DNA of 64,000 nucleotides. Source: Luscinia megarhynchos. Taxonomy: Eukaryota; Chordata; Aves; Passeriformes; Turdidae. The notes beneath the pieces are model-generated. The model was not told the DNA's origin. It searched no databases and saw only the letters and a program-made list of their open reading frames with translations. Location of the stretch: contig CM067592.1 of NCBI GenBank assembly GCA_034336665.1, forward strand, positions 50,237,783 to 50,301,782, given 5' to 3'. The position numbers and the translations under genes were made by a program. Positions 35,546 through 47,800 of the stretch are shown piece after piece; the first letter of the stretch is position 1; each line of letters opens with the position of its first letter.

Positions 35546-38053
35546 CTGGCAGAGATCAAGGCTGCTCTTTATATTTCTCTTGTGTTTGTGCCACACCCAG
35601 CTGGTACCACAATGCGATTGTTTGTGTCCGGCCAGGGTGACAAGGAAGAAGCTGGGAATGCAAAGGGGCTCAGGTGCAGCTGAAAAGGCCAGGCAAGAGA
35701 ACCTTTCAATTGGGGAGAAGTAGCCAACATGTCCAACAGTGTCCCTGCCTGCCTCCATTCTCCTAAGATCAAGGGCTAGCAGACACCATGAGATGTACAT
35801 TCATCAGGTCCTCAATTGCTGCAGAAGAGCATTAAGAGAGAGATCTGTCCAAGGTATGAGAACCCTGGCTGGGAAAGCCATTAACAGAGTGAAGATCACA
35901 GATGGGTGATAAGGAACTAAATCATGCAGCTAAACATGGTAGCTGAGAATGAATCCTGAAGATTCATTATTAAATGATAATAAACAAGCATTTTTGATAA
36001 GCTGTAGAACACAATCTGCCTTAGGATTACTTCTTCAGGCTTCTAGAACACTTTGCAGAGATCTGTCAATATTTCAGGCATTTTACTTACGTTTCTCATA
36101 TGATATTTTAGCATAATTCTTTCTTGTTTTCCAGTTTGTCACCATTCAGTAACTATGTTTTTCTGGTGCATTAAAAGCTGACCATTTTGGCTACTTGCGC
36201 CTTGCAATCCTGGTCTGAAAAGAAATGAAAGCAGTCAAACCAGAGTCTTTAAGCCTCAAGTAGACTGTAGCTCTCTGTGCCAGCTCTCCAGGCTGTAAGG
36301 TTGATGTTGTGCAGCTTAAACTGAGGACAGAAACTTGAATGCCATGTTTCTGAGCACTGCATTGGGGTCTGCAGTGCTGTGCAGCTCTGAGAGGAATGTG
36401 TCTGTGTGTCCTGCAAAACCAGCTGAGGGCTGCTCGCCAGGATTCGTGCCTGAATTTGGAGCAGCTGCTTGGCTTGTCTGGCAATTCAGATTTGTAATTT
36501 CGCTCTTCAGATGTTTAGGCAGGCAATTGTTACAGTGAAGTTACAACTGATCCTTCCCCAACAGAAGGGGTGAAGGCAATCCTACACAAGTCTCCTATTT
36601 ATCCTGCATTGTGGCGTAGTTGGCCATAAAACTTTTTTTTGTCATACTATCACAGCCTGTAACACACAATATAAGTAACAGAAAGCAGTAAAAAGGCAAG
36701 TCTTATGGTGCAGAGTGAATGATTATATCATGTGAATTAGGCAGTGAAATGTCTCAGTGCTGCTTTTCCTTTTATAGATTCACTGTAATGGAGCTTGTGC
36801 AATATGAAATTGCTGTTTCCTTCCCTCTTCTTGAGATGAATCCTGAAACATACTGTTTCATTACCTGCTTTTCATTAAATATAAGAAAGGGCAGGACAAA
36901 ATTGGAGATTTGTGCGATCAGTTCTGCACATACAGGTAATAAAAGGCATGACTTACTCCAGAGAGTAGATGCAGAAGAAGTATAAATCTGTAAGGACTGG
37001 AGGAAAAAACGAGGGGGAAACATCAACTCTCACTCTTTGTCATGAACTCACTTCATATAAAGTGCTTCTTTTCTACCCAAGTTCATGATCTGCTAATTTG
37101 CTCTAAATAACCATGTGAAAATGGTTCTTGAGGAAAATAGTGTCTTTTATCTATGTATAGGAAAGTGAGAAAGCAGCATACATGGATGCACAGGAGAACC
37201 CATATATGCAAAACTGATGAATGTACCTGTTTATTTCAGGATATAAATATGGTTGATATGGCCTATAAACAATGCATGTGTAACAATGCCTAAAAGACAT
37301 TAATTAGAGCCTGAAATAAAGAGTTATTTTTCCACTAATTTTGACATAATATTGAAAAGTTAGCTCCCAAGAATTTTATAACCAAGGAGGTAGAAATGAA
37401 CTCAGAAATGTCTTGCACCGAGTGGAGATCCAAGAAATTTAAATTGAAGATCTTAAGATACAAACAGGAAATGTCAGTTAATGCTAGATGTTTGCAATGC
37501 AATATCACTTCAATGTAAACTTCTCACTTGCTATGAAGTTGTTCTTCTGGCTGGGAAGGAGTTGCTGTGTGCTGAAATAGTTGCTTGACCTTGACCCCAA
37601 GAGCACAGACCAACACATTGGCCATGATATTTCCTTTGCAGCTGTAGCCCTGAGGTAGCTGTTCCAATGACAGGAAGGTAAGAATTCTTCTTTCTGCAGG
37701 CTGGTTAGGTTTTTCTGTGTACTTGATGGGGAAAAATGGAGACAGGGACAGGAGCTATGAAGGCATTAGCATAGGTAGTGCATGAAATTTTCATGTCTAC
37801 CACTGTTTGGTTTTAACTCATGTTGGGATCCAGTAGGTTACAGCAGCATTCCTTCAGAAGCTGCCCAGAGAAGCTGTCCCTACCACAGCTGGGAGGGATA
37901 TTTAACCCACTCTCAGCCACATTTCAGGAAGACTCTAGGAAAGATAATTCTCCTTCTCTTTTTTTTCATAGACAGACTTCTAAGAAACAGACAGCCTGAG
38001 TGGGTTCTTCTTTGGAAGTGCAATGATTTTCTGGAAAGAGGGAGAGTGTGTCC
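35546..38053. other. Unique sequence with a weak second coding-like patch
   Basis: At 36,190-36,484 the minus strand has protein-like stretches in two frames (LRNMAFKFLSS after an acceptor-like ACATTCCTCTCAG, and LAQRATVYLRLKDSG). They do not join without a frameshift, so I do not call an exon. The rest is unrecognised. Confidence 0.3.
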
Positions 38054-38728
38054 TCTTCTCTTCTCTTCTCTTCTCTTCTCTTCTCTTCTCTTCTCTTCTC
38101 TTCTCTTCTCTTCTCTTCTCTTCTCTTCTCTTCTCTTCTCTTCTCTTCTCTTCTCTTCTCTTCTCTTCTCTTCTCTTCTCTTCTCTTCTCTTCTCTTCTC
38201 TTCTCTTCTCTTCTCTTCTCTTCTCTTCTCTTCTCTTCTCTTCTCTTCTCTTCTCTTCTCTTCTCTTCTCTTCTCTTCTCTTCTCTTCTCTTCTCTTCTC
38301 TTCTCTTCTCTTCTCTTCTCTTCTCTTCTCTTCTCTTCTCTTCTCTTCTCTTCTCTTCTCTTCTCTTCTCTTCTCTTCTCTTCTCTTCTCTTCTCTTCTC
38401 TTCTCTTCTCTTCTCTTCTCTTCTCTTCTCTTCTCTTCTCTTCTCTTCTCTTCTCTTCTCTTCTCTTCTCTTCTCTTCTCTTCTCTTCTCTTCTCTTCTC
38501 TTCTCTTCTCTTCTCTTCTCTTCTCTTCTCTTCTCTTCTCTTCTCTTCTCTTCTCTTCTCTTCTCTTCTCTTCTCTTCTCTTCTCTTCTCTTCTCTTCTC
38601 TTCTCTTCTCTTCTCTTCTCTTCTCTTCTCTTCTCTTCTCTTCTCTTCTCTTCTCTTCTCTTCTCTTCTCTTCTCTTCTCTTCTCTTCTCTTCTCTTCTC
38701 TTCTCTTCTCTTCTCTTCTCTTCTTCTC
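38054..38728. repeat. (TTCTC)n pentanucleotide microsatellite, 133 perfect units
   Basis: From 38,056 to 38,720 the unit TTCTC repeats 133 times without a single substitution. There is one interrupted unit at the right edge (TTCTTCTC) and a partial CTC on the left. The plus strand is pure pyrimidine and the minus strand pure purine. TTCTC holds no stop codon in any frame on either strand, so long spurious frames cross it (Ser-Leu-Leu-Phe-Ser on plus, Arg-Glu-Glu-Lys-Arg on minus). These are not genes. Complete purity implies recent expansion or a polished assembly, and the true length is uncertain. Confidence 0.98.
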
Positions 38729-38879
38729 TGACCCAGGACCAAACTAAATTGAGTCTGCAATTGAAAATCTTGGGATCAAAATTAAACTCCAATACTTTCA
38801 TGTTGCAGGCAAAAAGCACACAGCCAGCATTGCTTTTGACTGTCCAAAACAAAAGTCTGACCAGCCACATACTTCATGG

Positions 38880-39140
38880 TTTTGTGCTTTCCAAGTGTCC
38901 TTTGGTACTATCTCCCAAGGCATTCTCCAGGAGCAGCTGCAGTTCATGGCTTGGACAGGTGTCTCTCCACTTGGTAAATAGCTGGCTGGGTGGCCAGGCC
39001 CAGAGAGTGGTGGGGAATTTGGTTGTATCCACTTGGTGCTCAGTCATTATAGGCATTCCCCAGTTTTGTGTCCAACCCTGTTTAATATCTTTATTGATGA
39101 TCTGGATGAGACACCATCTGTCAGTTCATGGAACTTGGAA
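38880..39140 (+). mobile_element. CR1 LINE fragment, reverse-transcriptase region
   Basis: It reads along the CR1 ORF2: GCAGTTCATGGCTTGGACAG, GCTGGCTGGGTGGCCAGGCC, CAGAGAGTGGTGG, then TTTAATATCTTTATTGATGA at 39,081-39,100, whose translation FNIFIDDLDE is the segment just before the catalytic Asp-Asp motif of CR1 reverse transcriptase. The copy breaks off before that motif. It has frameshifts and a deletion around 39,050. It is truncated at both ends. Confidence 0.85.
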
Positions 39141-39480
39141 TCTAAATGATTGCAAGATTCTGCAGTCAGGGTCCTCTTGTCAAAATAATTTACCTGTGAC
39201 CATTGATATCAATATAAACTGCCTTTAAAATCACCAGAGAATCAAAATATCCTGTGTGTGAACAGTAACTTTTCAAGATACTTAAAATATTTGAAGTAAC
39301 TGCAGGTAATAAGAAACTGGCAATTTGAATAATTTTGAAGTAAATAAAGTAATCTTATAATTTTTAGAAGTTTTTATTATAAATCGTTGAGCGGTTTGGT
39401 TCCAATCCCTTTTAAATAAGTAGAAATGCTCCTTTTGATTTGCTCAGTCCCTCTTCAGCTAAGACCATATTTACACGAAC

Positions 39481-39530
39481 AAAGGGATTATTTACACATT
39501 TACAAGAAGAAAGGGATTATTTACACATTT
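39481..39530. repeat. Two-copy tandem repeat, 29-bp period
   Basis: AAAGGGATTATTTACACATTT occurs at 39,481-39,501 and again, identically, at 39,510-39,530. Confidence 0.8.
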
Positions 39531-39599
39531 TTAAAAGGTCTGAGCAATTTTTTATTTGCATCTTGTATAAATATGGCGGCTGTCATTCCTTATTCAAAG

Positions 39600-40335
39600 T
39601 TACACAGTCACGAATTTTCTGAGGTTGGCAGACACCCAGTCCAACAGCTACACCAGGCCATCAGACATTTACACACACAGATAAAATGCCAGCCTGAACA
39701 GCCTCTCTATCCTCAGTTTGTGTAAGTCTTGCTGCAGTGCCCTGGCCCCTCTGTGGCTGTTTGCTGGACTCACTCCAGGGCATCCATGTCTCTCTGGTCT
39801 GATCCAGGGGATCAGAACTGGACCCGGCACTCTAGATTTCTCTCACCAGAGCTTACACAGAGAGAGAGGATCACCTTCTCACCTTCCTTGATCTGCTGAC
39901 AGTCTCCTGATGCAGCCCAGAATAACCACTGGTCTTCTTTGATGCAAGAGTATATTGCTGGCTCACGCAAAAAAAAAAAAGAATGTCAAGGCCTTTTCTG
40001 TGTTGTTATATCCCAACTAGTTGGCTTCCAGTGTGTACTGATACCCAGAGACCCTCCTTCCCAGGTTCAGAATCTGGCATTTCCAAGACAATGAACTTAA
40101 TGTTGGCGTATTTCTCCAGCCTATCCATGTTCCTCTGGAAGGCAGCCAGCCAGCCAGCCAATCAGTCCTTCCTTCTGTTTCTGTTTTGTGTCATCTGCAG
40201 ACTTGTTAAGTCTATTCCATCCCAGCATTGTGGTCACTGGAAAGAGGTGAAACAGTATTGATCCTAGTGATCTTATTGACCACTGGGGTGGATACATCTT
40301 TGGTGATGCTCCATTAGCTGAAGATTTTGGGTACC
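39600..40335 (-). mobile_element. Old, diverged CR1 LINE fragment, antisense
   Basis: On the plus strand it resembles the complement of CR1 ORF2 in parts: TCCAGCCTATCCATGTTCC, TGTTTTGTGTCATCTGCAGA and, further on, CACAACCCTTTGAGCTCAGC. These match the CR1 segments normally written with CCTCTGGATGGCAGC and GTGTCATCAGCAAACTTG. It is much more diverged than the other copies, so it belongs to an older wave. An A12 run interrupts it at 39,969. Both ends are approximate, and similarity may extend to about 40,480. Confidence 0.6.
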
Positions 40336-41197
40336 ACTGTTCACAACCCTTTGAGCTCAGCTGTTTAATTTCCTTCTTCTCTTCATTTTTTGTTCTCAGG
40401 GACAGGAGTGTTATTTATTTTCTCCCAGTCCTTTGGAACTATTCTGTTCACCATGAGGTGAGCAGAGTTGATCAATAATTGCCTCAAAATGGACTAGTGG
40501 CTGCATCCTGTGACACATGATGTGTTTTTGACTGTACAGTTTGCTTAAATATTTCCTAAGCTGACTAAATTGCAGTTGAGGATATGTCCTAATTTTTTAC
40601 CCTCTTTCTTCCTGTCAGGACCTTGCATTCCACCCCCTCCTATGCTATTTTTTCCATGCTCTGTTTCCCTTTCACTTCCTACTGGGGTGGTTAGGTCACT
40701 CAAGAAGACAGATATCTGTCAAAATGAGGCTTCTTCCAGTTGTTTGAAAAAGGCGTCATCTATTTTTTCCTAATCAGGACGCCTGTGGCAGTAGTGTGGT
40801 CCCACTGCAAGGTTGTCTATGCTCATCTTCTGTCTAGCCCCTACCCCTCACATCTGGATGGCTTAAGATTCCTGCTGGGTGGAGTATGGTGCATCTCCTC
40901 TGCTCTCTCACTAGGTCAGGATGCACTGCTACATCACCTGCTGTGGATAGGAGACATCATTCAGGATCTGGGGGTTAAATCTACAACTTCAGGCTTTCAG
41001 AAATTGGGGTAATAAGAAGTCCAAATAAGTCACCACAGCTGGTCTGCATACAGCTGCTGAGCACTGGCTTTCCTTTTTTTAAACTTGCTTTCATAGGCTT
41101 TTCTGATGTTAGTACATTTAACAAGTGTGTCTCCTTAGTGTGGTCCAAGAATACTATATTTAAAACGAATCTTTTGTATTAATCATTTAACTACACC

Positions 41198-41200
<3 letters not shown>
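40336..41200. other. Unique or undetectably old repeat sequence
   Basis: Some of 40,400-41,000 may be the continuation of the old CR1 to its left, but I cannot align it by eye. Open frames lack support. Confidence 0.3.

Positions 41201-41230
<30 letters not shown>
41201..41230. repeat. T30 homopolymer
   Basis: Thirty consecutive T. Avian CR1 does not end in poly(A), so this need not mark a LINE. I see no processed pseudogene next to it on the minus strand. Confidence 0.95.
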
Positions 41231-41232
<2 letters not shown>

Positions 41233-44200
41233 TCTTTATGAAATCTTTACATTTACACTTAGTTTGAGTCTGCTTCTCCTTGAAAAGTAGAAGAGCAAAC
41301 TTCAGAGTGTGATGGTGAGACACAGCAGACTGGACATGTCTCGCTGAGAAATCTGTCCAGAGCAGATGTTACTGCATATCTAATCCTATTTATGGGAACT
41401 GTGTATTATTTCAGAGTTCTGTCCAAGTTCAAAAATATTTAGAAGGTGATAACTAAGTTGCATATTGCGTTGGGGAAAAAAGTCAAACTGAGTTCTCAGA
41501 AACATTGGTAACACCCTGAGCAACTAATTTTAAATTCATCCATTGATTTAAAGGCAGAATTTAAATGGGAAATTTTATAAAAGCAAAATATGCTACTTTA
41601 ATAATCTAAAATGTAGTAAATGGGTTAATTTGTATTTTGAAAGCCTTGTGCTACAACCTGAGCAGCAGCTAACAGTTGAATACCAGTAATTTTTGCATAT
41701 TGGCTTTTGAGACCTCAAGAGCTTCTGCCATTTGTTGTGATTAGGTCTGTCTTCACGAGATAAGTCTCTCAGGTTATTTGAAGCATAGGTACAAAATGAA
41801 GTATGTTTGATGGTCTGAGACTGAAAAATGTCCTTTACCCAACTAAAAAAATTCCTCTCATTTTTCATTTTTTATACTATTTCCTCAGATATCTGAACAG
41901 CAGAACAATTATTTTAGGATTTCTTCCAGTGTTTCTAAAGAGGGGCTCCTTATACCAATAGTTTTTACCATGAGCTGAATAGTGGTCCCAATCCATATCT
42001 ATGTCCACAGTGGCACACTCCCCCCAGATAATTTCATATAATATCTGTGTAGCATTTAAAGTTGAACTGATTTCTTTTACTCCAATATATTATATCCACC
42101 TTACTGAGGATTATTTAACACCAGGAGCAAGCAGAGCACAGAGACAAAGGAGAAAGAGCTAAGCTCTCACTCTCTATAGTGTTGCCTGCTCCATTTCCTT
42201 TCAATATTACAATCAAAGCTACATGTTCTGAAGATTTCCTTTAAATTTGAAACTTTTTTCCCCCCAGTGAATCTGTGGCTGCTAGTGCTGAAGAGCAAAA
42301 CTGATCTCTAACTATAAAGTCACTGCATTATTTAAGCTCTCATCTCTATTATATGGTTACTTTATTAATACCTTTTTTAAGATCATGACCTTAATTCAAT
42401 GTTTAAAGAAATAACAGCAAATGTCTCAGTCAGCCACACATTTCTCATTTTAAGGAGAGCTAAACCTCCTGCTCAGCCCAGAATTATGGAAGCTGGAAAT
42501 GTAGGAAGCATTTCTCAGCCTGTACACTCAGCAGAATGTGCTCCAAGGCAGCAAATGCCACTTCTCAACCCACGTCCCTTGCCAACCATTTTGCACACAA
42601 GTAGCATTCCTGAGAACGTGGCTTCTTGCAGAGAAATATCACTTGTACCTAGGAACCAGCCGGAGATATTGATAAACTGTATCCACTCTTTATTAACGCC
42701 GCTTTTACGAGAAGGAAAAAGATACTATTATATTTTTGAGCGCTGTGAAGGCACTAGAAAATTATATTGAGATTGGAGGTGGACAAAGATATTAAAGATT
42801 TTACTTTTGTTACACAGGTATCATAGTGGTGTGAGCTAATCGAGGAAATTTGAAATTAAAACACTGCAACAGCTAAAGAAGCGCTGATACTTTTCCTTAA
42901 GTCAGTAACGCCCATGAAAATAATTCACAAATAACACAGACTAGATCTAAGCCTTGATTTTCCTATTCCCAGCTCCTCCATTCCCTTCCCTTTTTTCATC
43001 CATCGTGCTTTTATCTTACTGGTGATCTAAATGCACACAGTGGGATGAGATACTGAACTGGCAAAATAGAAGTGCTCCTCTTTAAAACATGTGTTCTCAA
43101 ATTAAATAGGAAGAAAAGAATGCTGTTAGAGTTTGTTAATGAAAAAAATATGGAAATTTTCACTATGTAATGTGATTCTTTATTACCCTTGAACTTGGTT
43201 CTTCTCAGCTTCTCTGAAGCAAAATTACAATGCTGAATCCAGCATCAGAAATTGAAATGGTGCATGGGGTGCACTTTTAGAAGCCCAGCATTCTGTAGAG
43301 CACCTTGCATAACTGAGCAAACAGGGAGATCTTAGGAATAAGTGTAGAAGGGAAGAAGCCAGTGTTGTCAGATACAATTTGCCAGACTTTTGATCAGAAA
43401 AACATTTACTATGAAGTTTTCTTAATCAGTAACTAAGATCGGCAGTGCTGCTGTTCACTGCAGGAACAATAGGAATTTTTAACCTCATCAATGCTTACTT
43501 CAGTATTGCTCTGGGGCTATTCATTCTATTTATAAGATAATGTTGGGGGGTGTGTGCATGTGTTCTGTTTTCATAAGGTCACTTTTTGCATTTCTTTTTT
43601 AAAAGAAGTGTGTTATCCAGGGTTCTTTCACGTTCGTGTGGTTATTGCCACTATGCAGTTCATCCTGACAGCTGTGGCACATCCGAGGTCCCCCCTGCAC
43701 AAGTCAAGCTTTGATAACCTCTGTGCTACCCAGACCTACTTAGATAATTCCTTCCTAATGTTTTCCTCATACTCTGCACCACCACCTTGTCAGTAACAAA
43801 TAATTGTTATGTTAATTAAGCTTCTTTGATTTTGCCCAAGATTTAGCATGTGATGCAATCTGGAAAAGATGGTGCTTGACCTCTTGATGAAGTAATAGCA
43901 GCAGATTGTTGCAAAAGTCTCAGTAGTGTGTGTTTCATGCAGTGCTGTGTATGTTCAGATGGGCTGTTTTAACTCATGGTTGTGTATTGGTCTAAAACTC
44001 TGTATTTAAAGTCCTACATGTCTAATAAGCCCCCTGTGAAGCCTCCCATCATGCTGCTGCCCCCACATCTGACAAGCCCTCCTTGTGACAAGAGCAGAGC
44101 CCCCTGCCCACCCCCAGGCAGGAGGAAGACACCCATTCAGTGACGGTATAAAGCAGCAGATGTCTCTGTGGACTTGTCCCACAGGAAATTAGCAGGGCTT

Positions 44201-45344
44201 TAGAAAGGTTCCATGTCACTGGAGATAAGCTCTCTGGCCACCTCAGCCCCCAGGACTTTGGGAGAAAGAGACCTTTCATCCCAAGAGAAGCTGAAAGGGA
44301 AGGCAAGGAGGCTACTATGGAAAACTGGCCAGTAAAATGAGACAAACAGCTTTTGCAGAGTCTTGCTCATCAAAAGAAGACTTACTGCAGAAGGCAGCAT
44401 TCCCTTATAATGACAAATTCTGTAGAGAGTGAGATGAAGATTAAATAAGAATATGAAATGTGAATAAAGATGACTGGAAACTTCCATGACACAGGGCTTA
44501 ATTGAAAGGAAGAAAAAATTTGGACTGCTTTTTAAACATGCTGTCTACTGCATAGACATGTAAGACTGAATATAGAGGAGTTTTTCTAAAAGACTAACAG
44601 ACAAAAAAGTGAAAATAACTGCTTCTCCTTCTATGTCCTCCCTGAAGACTTATTTTCTATTTCCCTTGAAGTTATATTTTCCTTAGCTAAACAAAATAAA
44701 AGAGCATTTTTTCTCTGATCCACCAAGAAATTGATTTGACTCAAAGTCAAATATTTTTAGTTGGGAAATTATTTACTTTCTAAAACACAGAAAGTGTATT
44801 TCAGAACATCCCAAAACAAAGAAATTATTATTTTTTTTTCTGAAAAGTCAGAATATTTCTGTTTGGAAATACAAAAAAAAAAATTGCTCTTTTTTTTCCC
44901 TTTTCTCCTTTCCCCTCATATTTGGCTCTTTTCAACCCCCTTACCCCCAACTATTTTACTTTATTTTTATTATTTAAAATTTTTTTTATTCTCTTTTTTT
45001 CTCTCCTTTTCTTATGTTCCTCTTTCCTACAGCTATTTGTTTTATCTTAAGAATATGCCTAGTGAGGCTGAAAACTCATTTCTTTGAAATATAATTCATT
45101 TGGCTATTATACCTGCACTTACTTGAGTTACTAAAACATCCCTGAAGGTGTAGCACAAGTATTTCAGGTAGCAGGTTCAAAGAAAATACTTGCTACTCTG
45201 CGAGAACTGTTACAAAGGAGTGGATCCAAATTAAAAGCAAGCAAAAGAAATTACTAATTTACCTAGAAAACGCATGAAGAGGAATATACATGTGCATACA
45301 ACATTCAAACCTTGGACTGTGATCAATACCTTTATTCCTAGGCT
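41231..45344. other. Unique A+T-rich sequence
   Basis: Two weak coding-like patches. A minus-strand frame at 41,593-41,868 contains NNLRDLSREDRPNHNKWQKL after an acceptor-like GACATTTTTCAG. A plus-strand 123-codon frame at 42,399-42,770 contains NVASCREISLVPRNQPEIL and some CpG. Neither has a clear exon structure or known domain. A pyrimidine-rich stretch lies at 44,870-45,030. Confidence 0.3.
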
Positions 45345-45497
45345 GAATGCTGGAAAACTTCAGTTAAGGCTTCATCCTGGTTGGATGGAACTCTGAGGTA
45401 CCTGGTCTAGTGAAATATGTCCAGGCCCATGGCAGGAGGGGTGGAACTAGATTATCTTTAAGGTTCCTTCCAGGAACCATGCTGTGATCTTTGGTTT
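45345..45497 (+). mobile_element. CR1 LINE tail fragment
   Basis: CCTGGTTGGATGGAACTCTG, CCTGGTCTAGTGAAATATGT, CCATGGCAGGAGGGGTGGAA, CTAGATTATCTTTAAGGTTC and a degenerate CTGTGATCTTTG end follow the CR1 3' terminus in order. Confidence 0.88.
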
Positions 45498-47689
45498 ATG
45501 AAGTCTACTGCATGGAAAGGGATGCATATTTCTAACGGGTCCTATGCTGATCAGAAGAAAGCTCCAGTGGTGAATGTCTTCAGTGTGTCCTGCCAAATGT
45601 TAGTAAAAGATTTAAAATAAGTGGAACTTAAAGAAGAAAAATTTAGCCCAGTCAGTGATCTCAACTGTTATAATATCGGCCATGTGGAAATGTTCAAATC
45701 AATAATTTCTTACTGCTTGAGATCAGACAAACTTCTGCTTCCAAAAAGGGCCTGTGCCATCCACCCTAAAGTTAGTTACCTGACACAGTATCACCAGGGA
45801 GCAGTTGTTGAAACCTATCTAAATCTTAGAGAGCAGAAGACACATTTTCTTCATCCTCTAGAACTTCTAAATTCTGGTGTTACCGAGCTGGCAAACTTAC
45901 ACAAGTCTCCAATGCTGAAGTGCTTTAGAACAGGCAGTCTGCAGACAATCTGCTGCAGCACAATATCAAACTCTCAATGAAGGAATTACCTGGAAAAAAG
46001 TATGTCTCACATCCATCAGAAAAGTATGCTGTGTCAGTCAGAGTTGTCATCACTTGGTAAGGCTATGCTTGTTACTCTGTTTTATTTCGTGGGGGGTTTC
46101 AGTGATCAATAGCACCAGTGAATGATGCCTCATATCATGTCTTCTAGGTGCTGTAGTCTTGACTGGCTTTATGAATTAACTGTTCTTATGTTTGCCCTCG
46201 TTAACCCTTCCACTCTCTCTACTTCTGTCTCTTTCACCCTACAGTTTTTTGATTTGATTAAGAAGTTTAAACTTTAAGATTGCAGTATTTCTAACCTCTG
46301 ATTTTTTTTTCCACTTCGTTAGAAACACTCACTATCTCTCAACTCAGAAAGAAGACAGCCTGAATCTGTTTATAAGGTTATCCTCTGCTTGCCACCTGTT
46401 AGCTGCAAAATAAGAAACCCCTTTACAGCCTACCAGGGACTTTCTGCTGGTGAGATGCAGAACCACTAGATGAGGCTAAGTTTTAGAGGAGGGACATTGG
46501 CTAGAACTAAACCTCTCCTGGCTTCACAATTTTTCCCTTTGAGGAGTTTTCAGGAGGTTAATTTATCACAGGAAATGCTAAGGTTGGAGAGAAAGGACAG
46601 GAGCTAGGGAAGGAGGAAGAATGTGCTTGAAAGAAAAGAAGACAAACTTTTCTATATAGTCATCAAGAAGTGTCAGAACAAAGAAGATGCAGTTTCCTCT
46701 ATATATTAAACCTGATGATTGTCACAACACTCAGGGTTTTGTGCGTCTGATTTATGCAACCTGACAAGGCTCCACTTTTCCACAGATTTTGAAAAAGATC
46801 TGACAAAGTAAATGTTGATCCTCTGCAGAAAATCCCATGCTGTACTCTCCCAAGCCATACATTACAAATATCACTTTACTCGCACTTTTGTTTCGGTTTG
46901 ATGCCTTCAGGAATTAGTGTGAGCACTCTTGTGAGCTGATGTGAATCCATTCATTTGTATGGTAGTTTGGAAAACTTTTCTCAGGGAGCTTGCTATGGAA
47001 ACCTCATTAGAAGAATTACACTTATCCAGAAGAAGACGTGATTTGAGCCCACCATTGAAAACAACAGAGATTTTGAAAGGGTTTTTTTCTCTTTTAAATA
47101 ATTACCAAAAAGATAATAAAACAATTTTTAAATAAAACAGTAAAACTACGTACTGTAGGCTTCTATGAATAAAGTAAATATAAAATCTAAAAGAAATTAC
47201 TTTTATTTTAAATGTCTTATTTTCAGTTTAGATTATTCGACTAAAATGATTCAGACAATGAGGTGGTGAGTTCTAACTCAAACACATTGACAAAGTTCAC
47301 AAATCAATAGCAAAGAAAGAAAATGTTTTTATTGTTTGGTTGAGGTCTCATTGTGGGGACTGAAAATACCTGTGTTAGATGCTGATGTCTTTTCAAAACA
47401 GAGTGGAAATGTACTCCTTTTATTGGCAAATTAAGTAAGAAATCTGAGACTAGTTTTAATTCCGAGGAGTTCTCCCAGGCCTACCTTTCAGTTGATAATT
47501 AGCTTCCTCATTGTGTTTTACTTTTTGTTCAGGTACTGTAATAAACTGAGTTTTTGATTACCTTTATCACTTTCTAAATAGCTTTTCCATTACATATTTT
47601 CTATTATTATTTTTCTTACCCATTGTCCAAGAGTCATAAACATTATGGATATGTGGCACGAGGGTGATTTCTACTTCAAACGCACTTAA
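45498..47689. other. Unique A+T-rich sequence
   Basis: No gene or repeat family recognised. A 119-codon plus-strand frame at 45,621-45,980 has no motif or splice context. Confidence 0.4.
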
Positions 47690-47800
47690 TTTCCATTTCA
47701 TTTCCATTTCCATTTCCATTTCCATTTCCATTTCCATTTCCATTTCCATTTCCATTTCCATTTCCATTCCCATTTCCATTTCCATTTCCTTTATTTCCAT
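47690..47800. repeat. (TTTCCA)n hexanucleotide microsatellite
   Basis: About 16-18 units of TTTCCA with a few interruptions (TTTCA at the left, CCATTCCC and TTTCCTTTA at the right). It reads Ile-Ser repeats on plus and Met-Glu or Gly-Asn repeats on minus, all spurious. Confidence 0.97.

Noticed and set aside
37782..39228. Frames of 227-401 codons on both strands across the pentanucleotide array
   Set aside because: They exist only because TTCTC repeats lack stop codons in every frame. The flanking codons are unrelated unique or CR1 sequence.
45621..45980. 119-codon plus-strand frame
   Set aside because: No domain, no splice context, ordinary composition.
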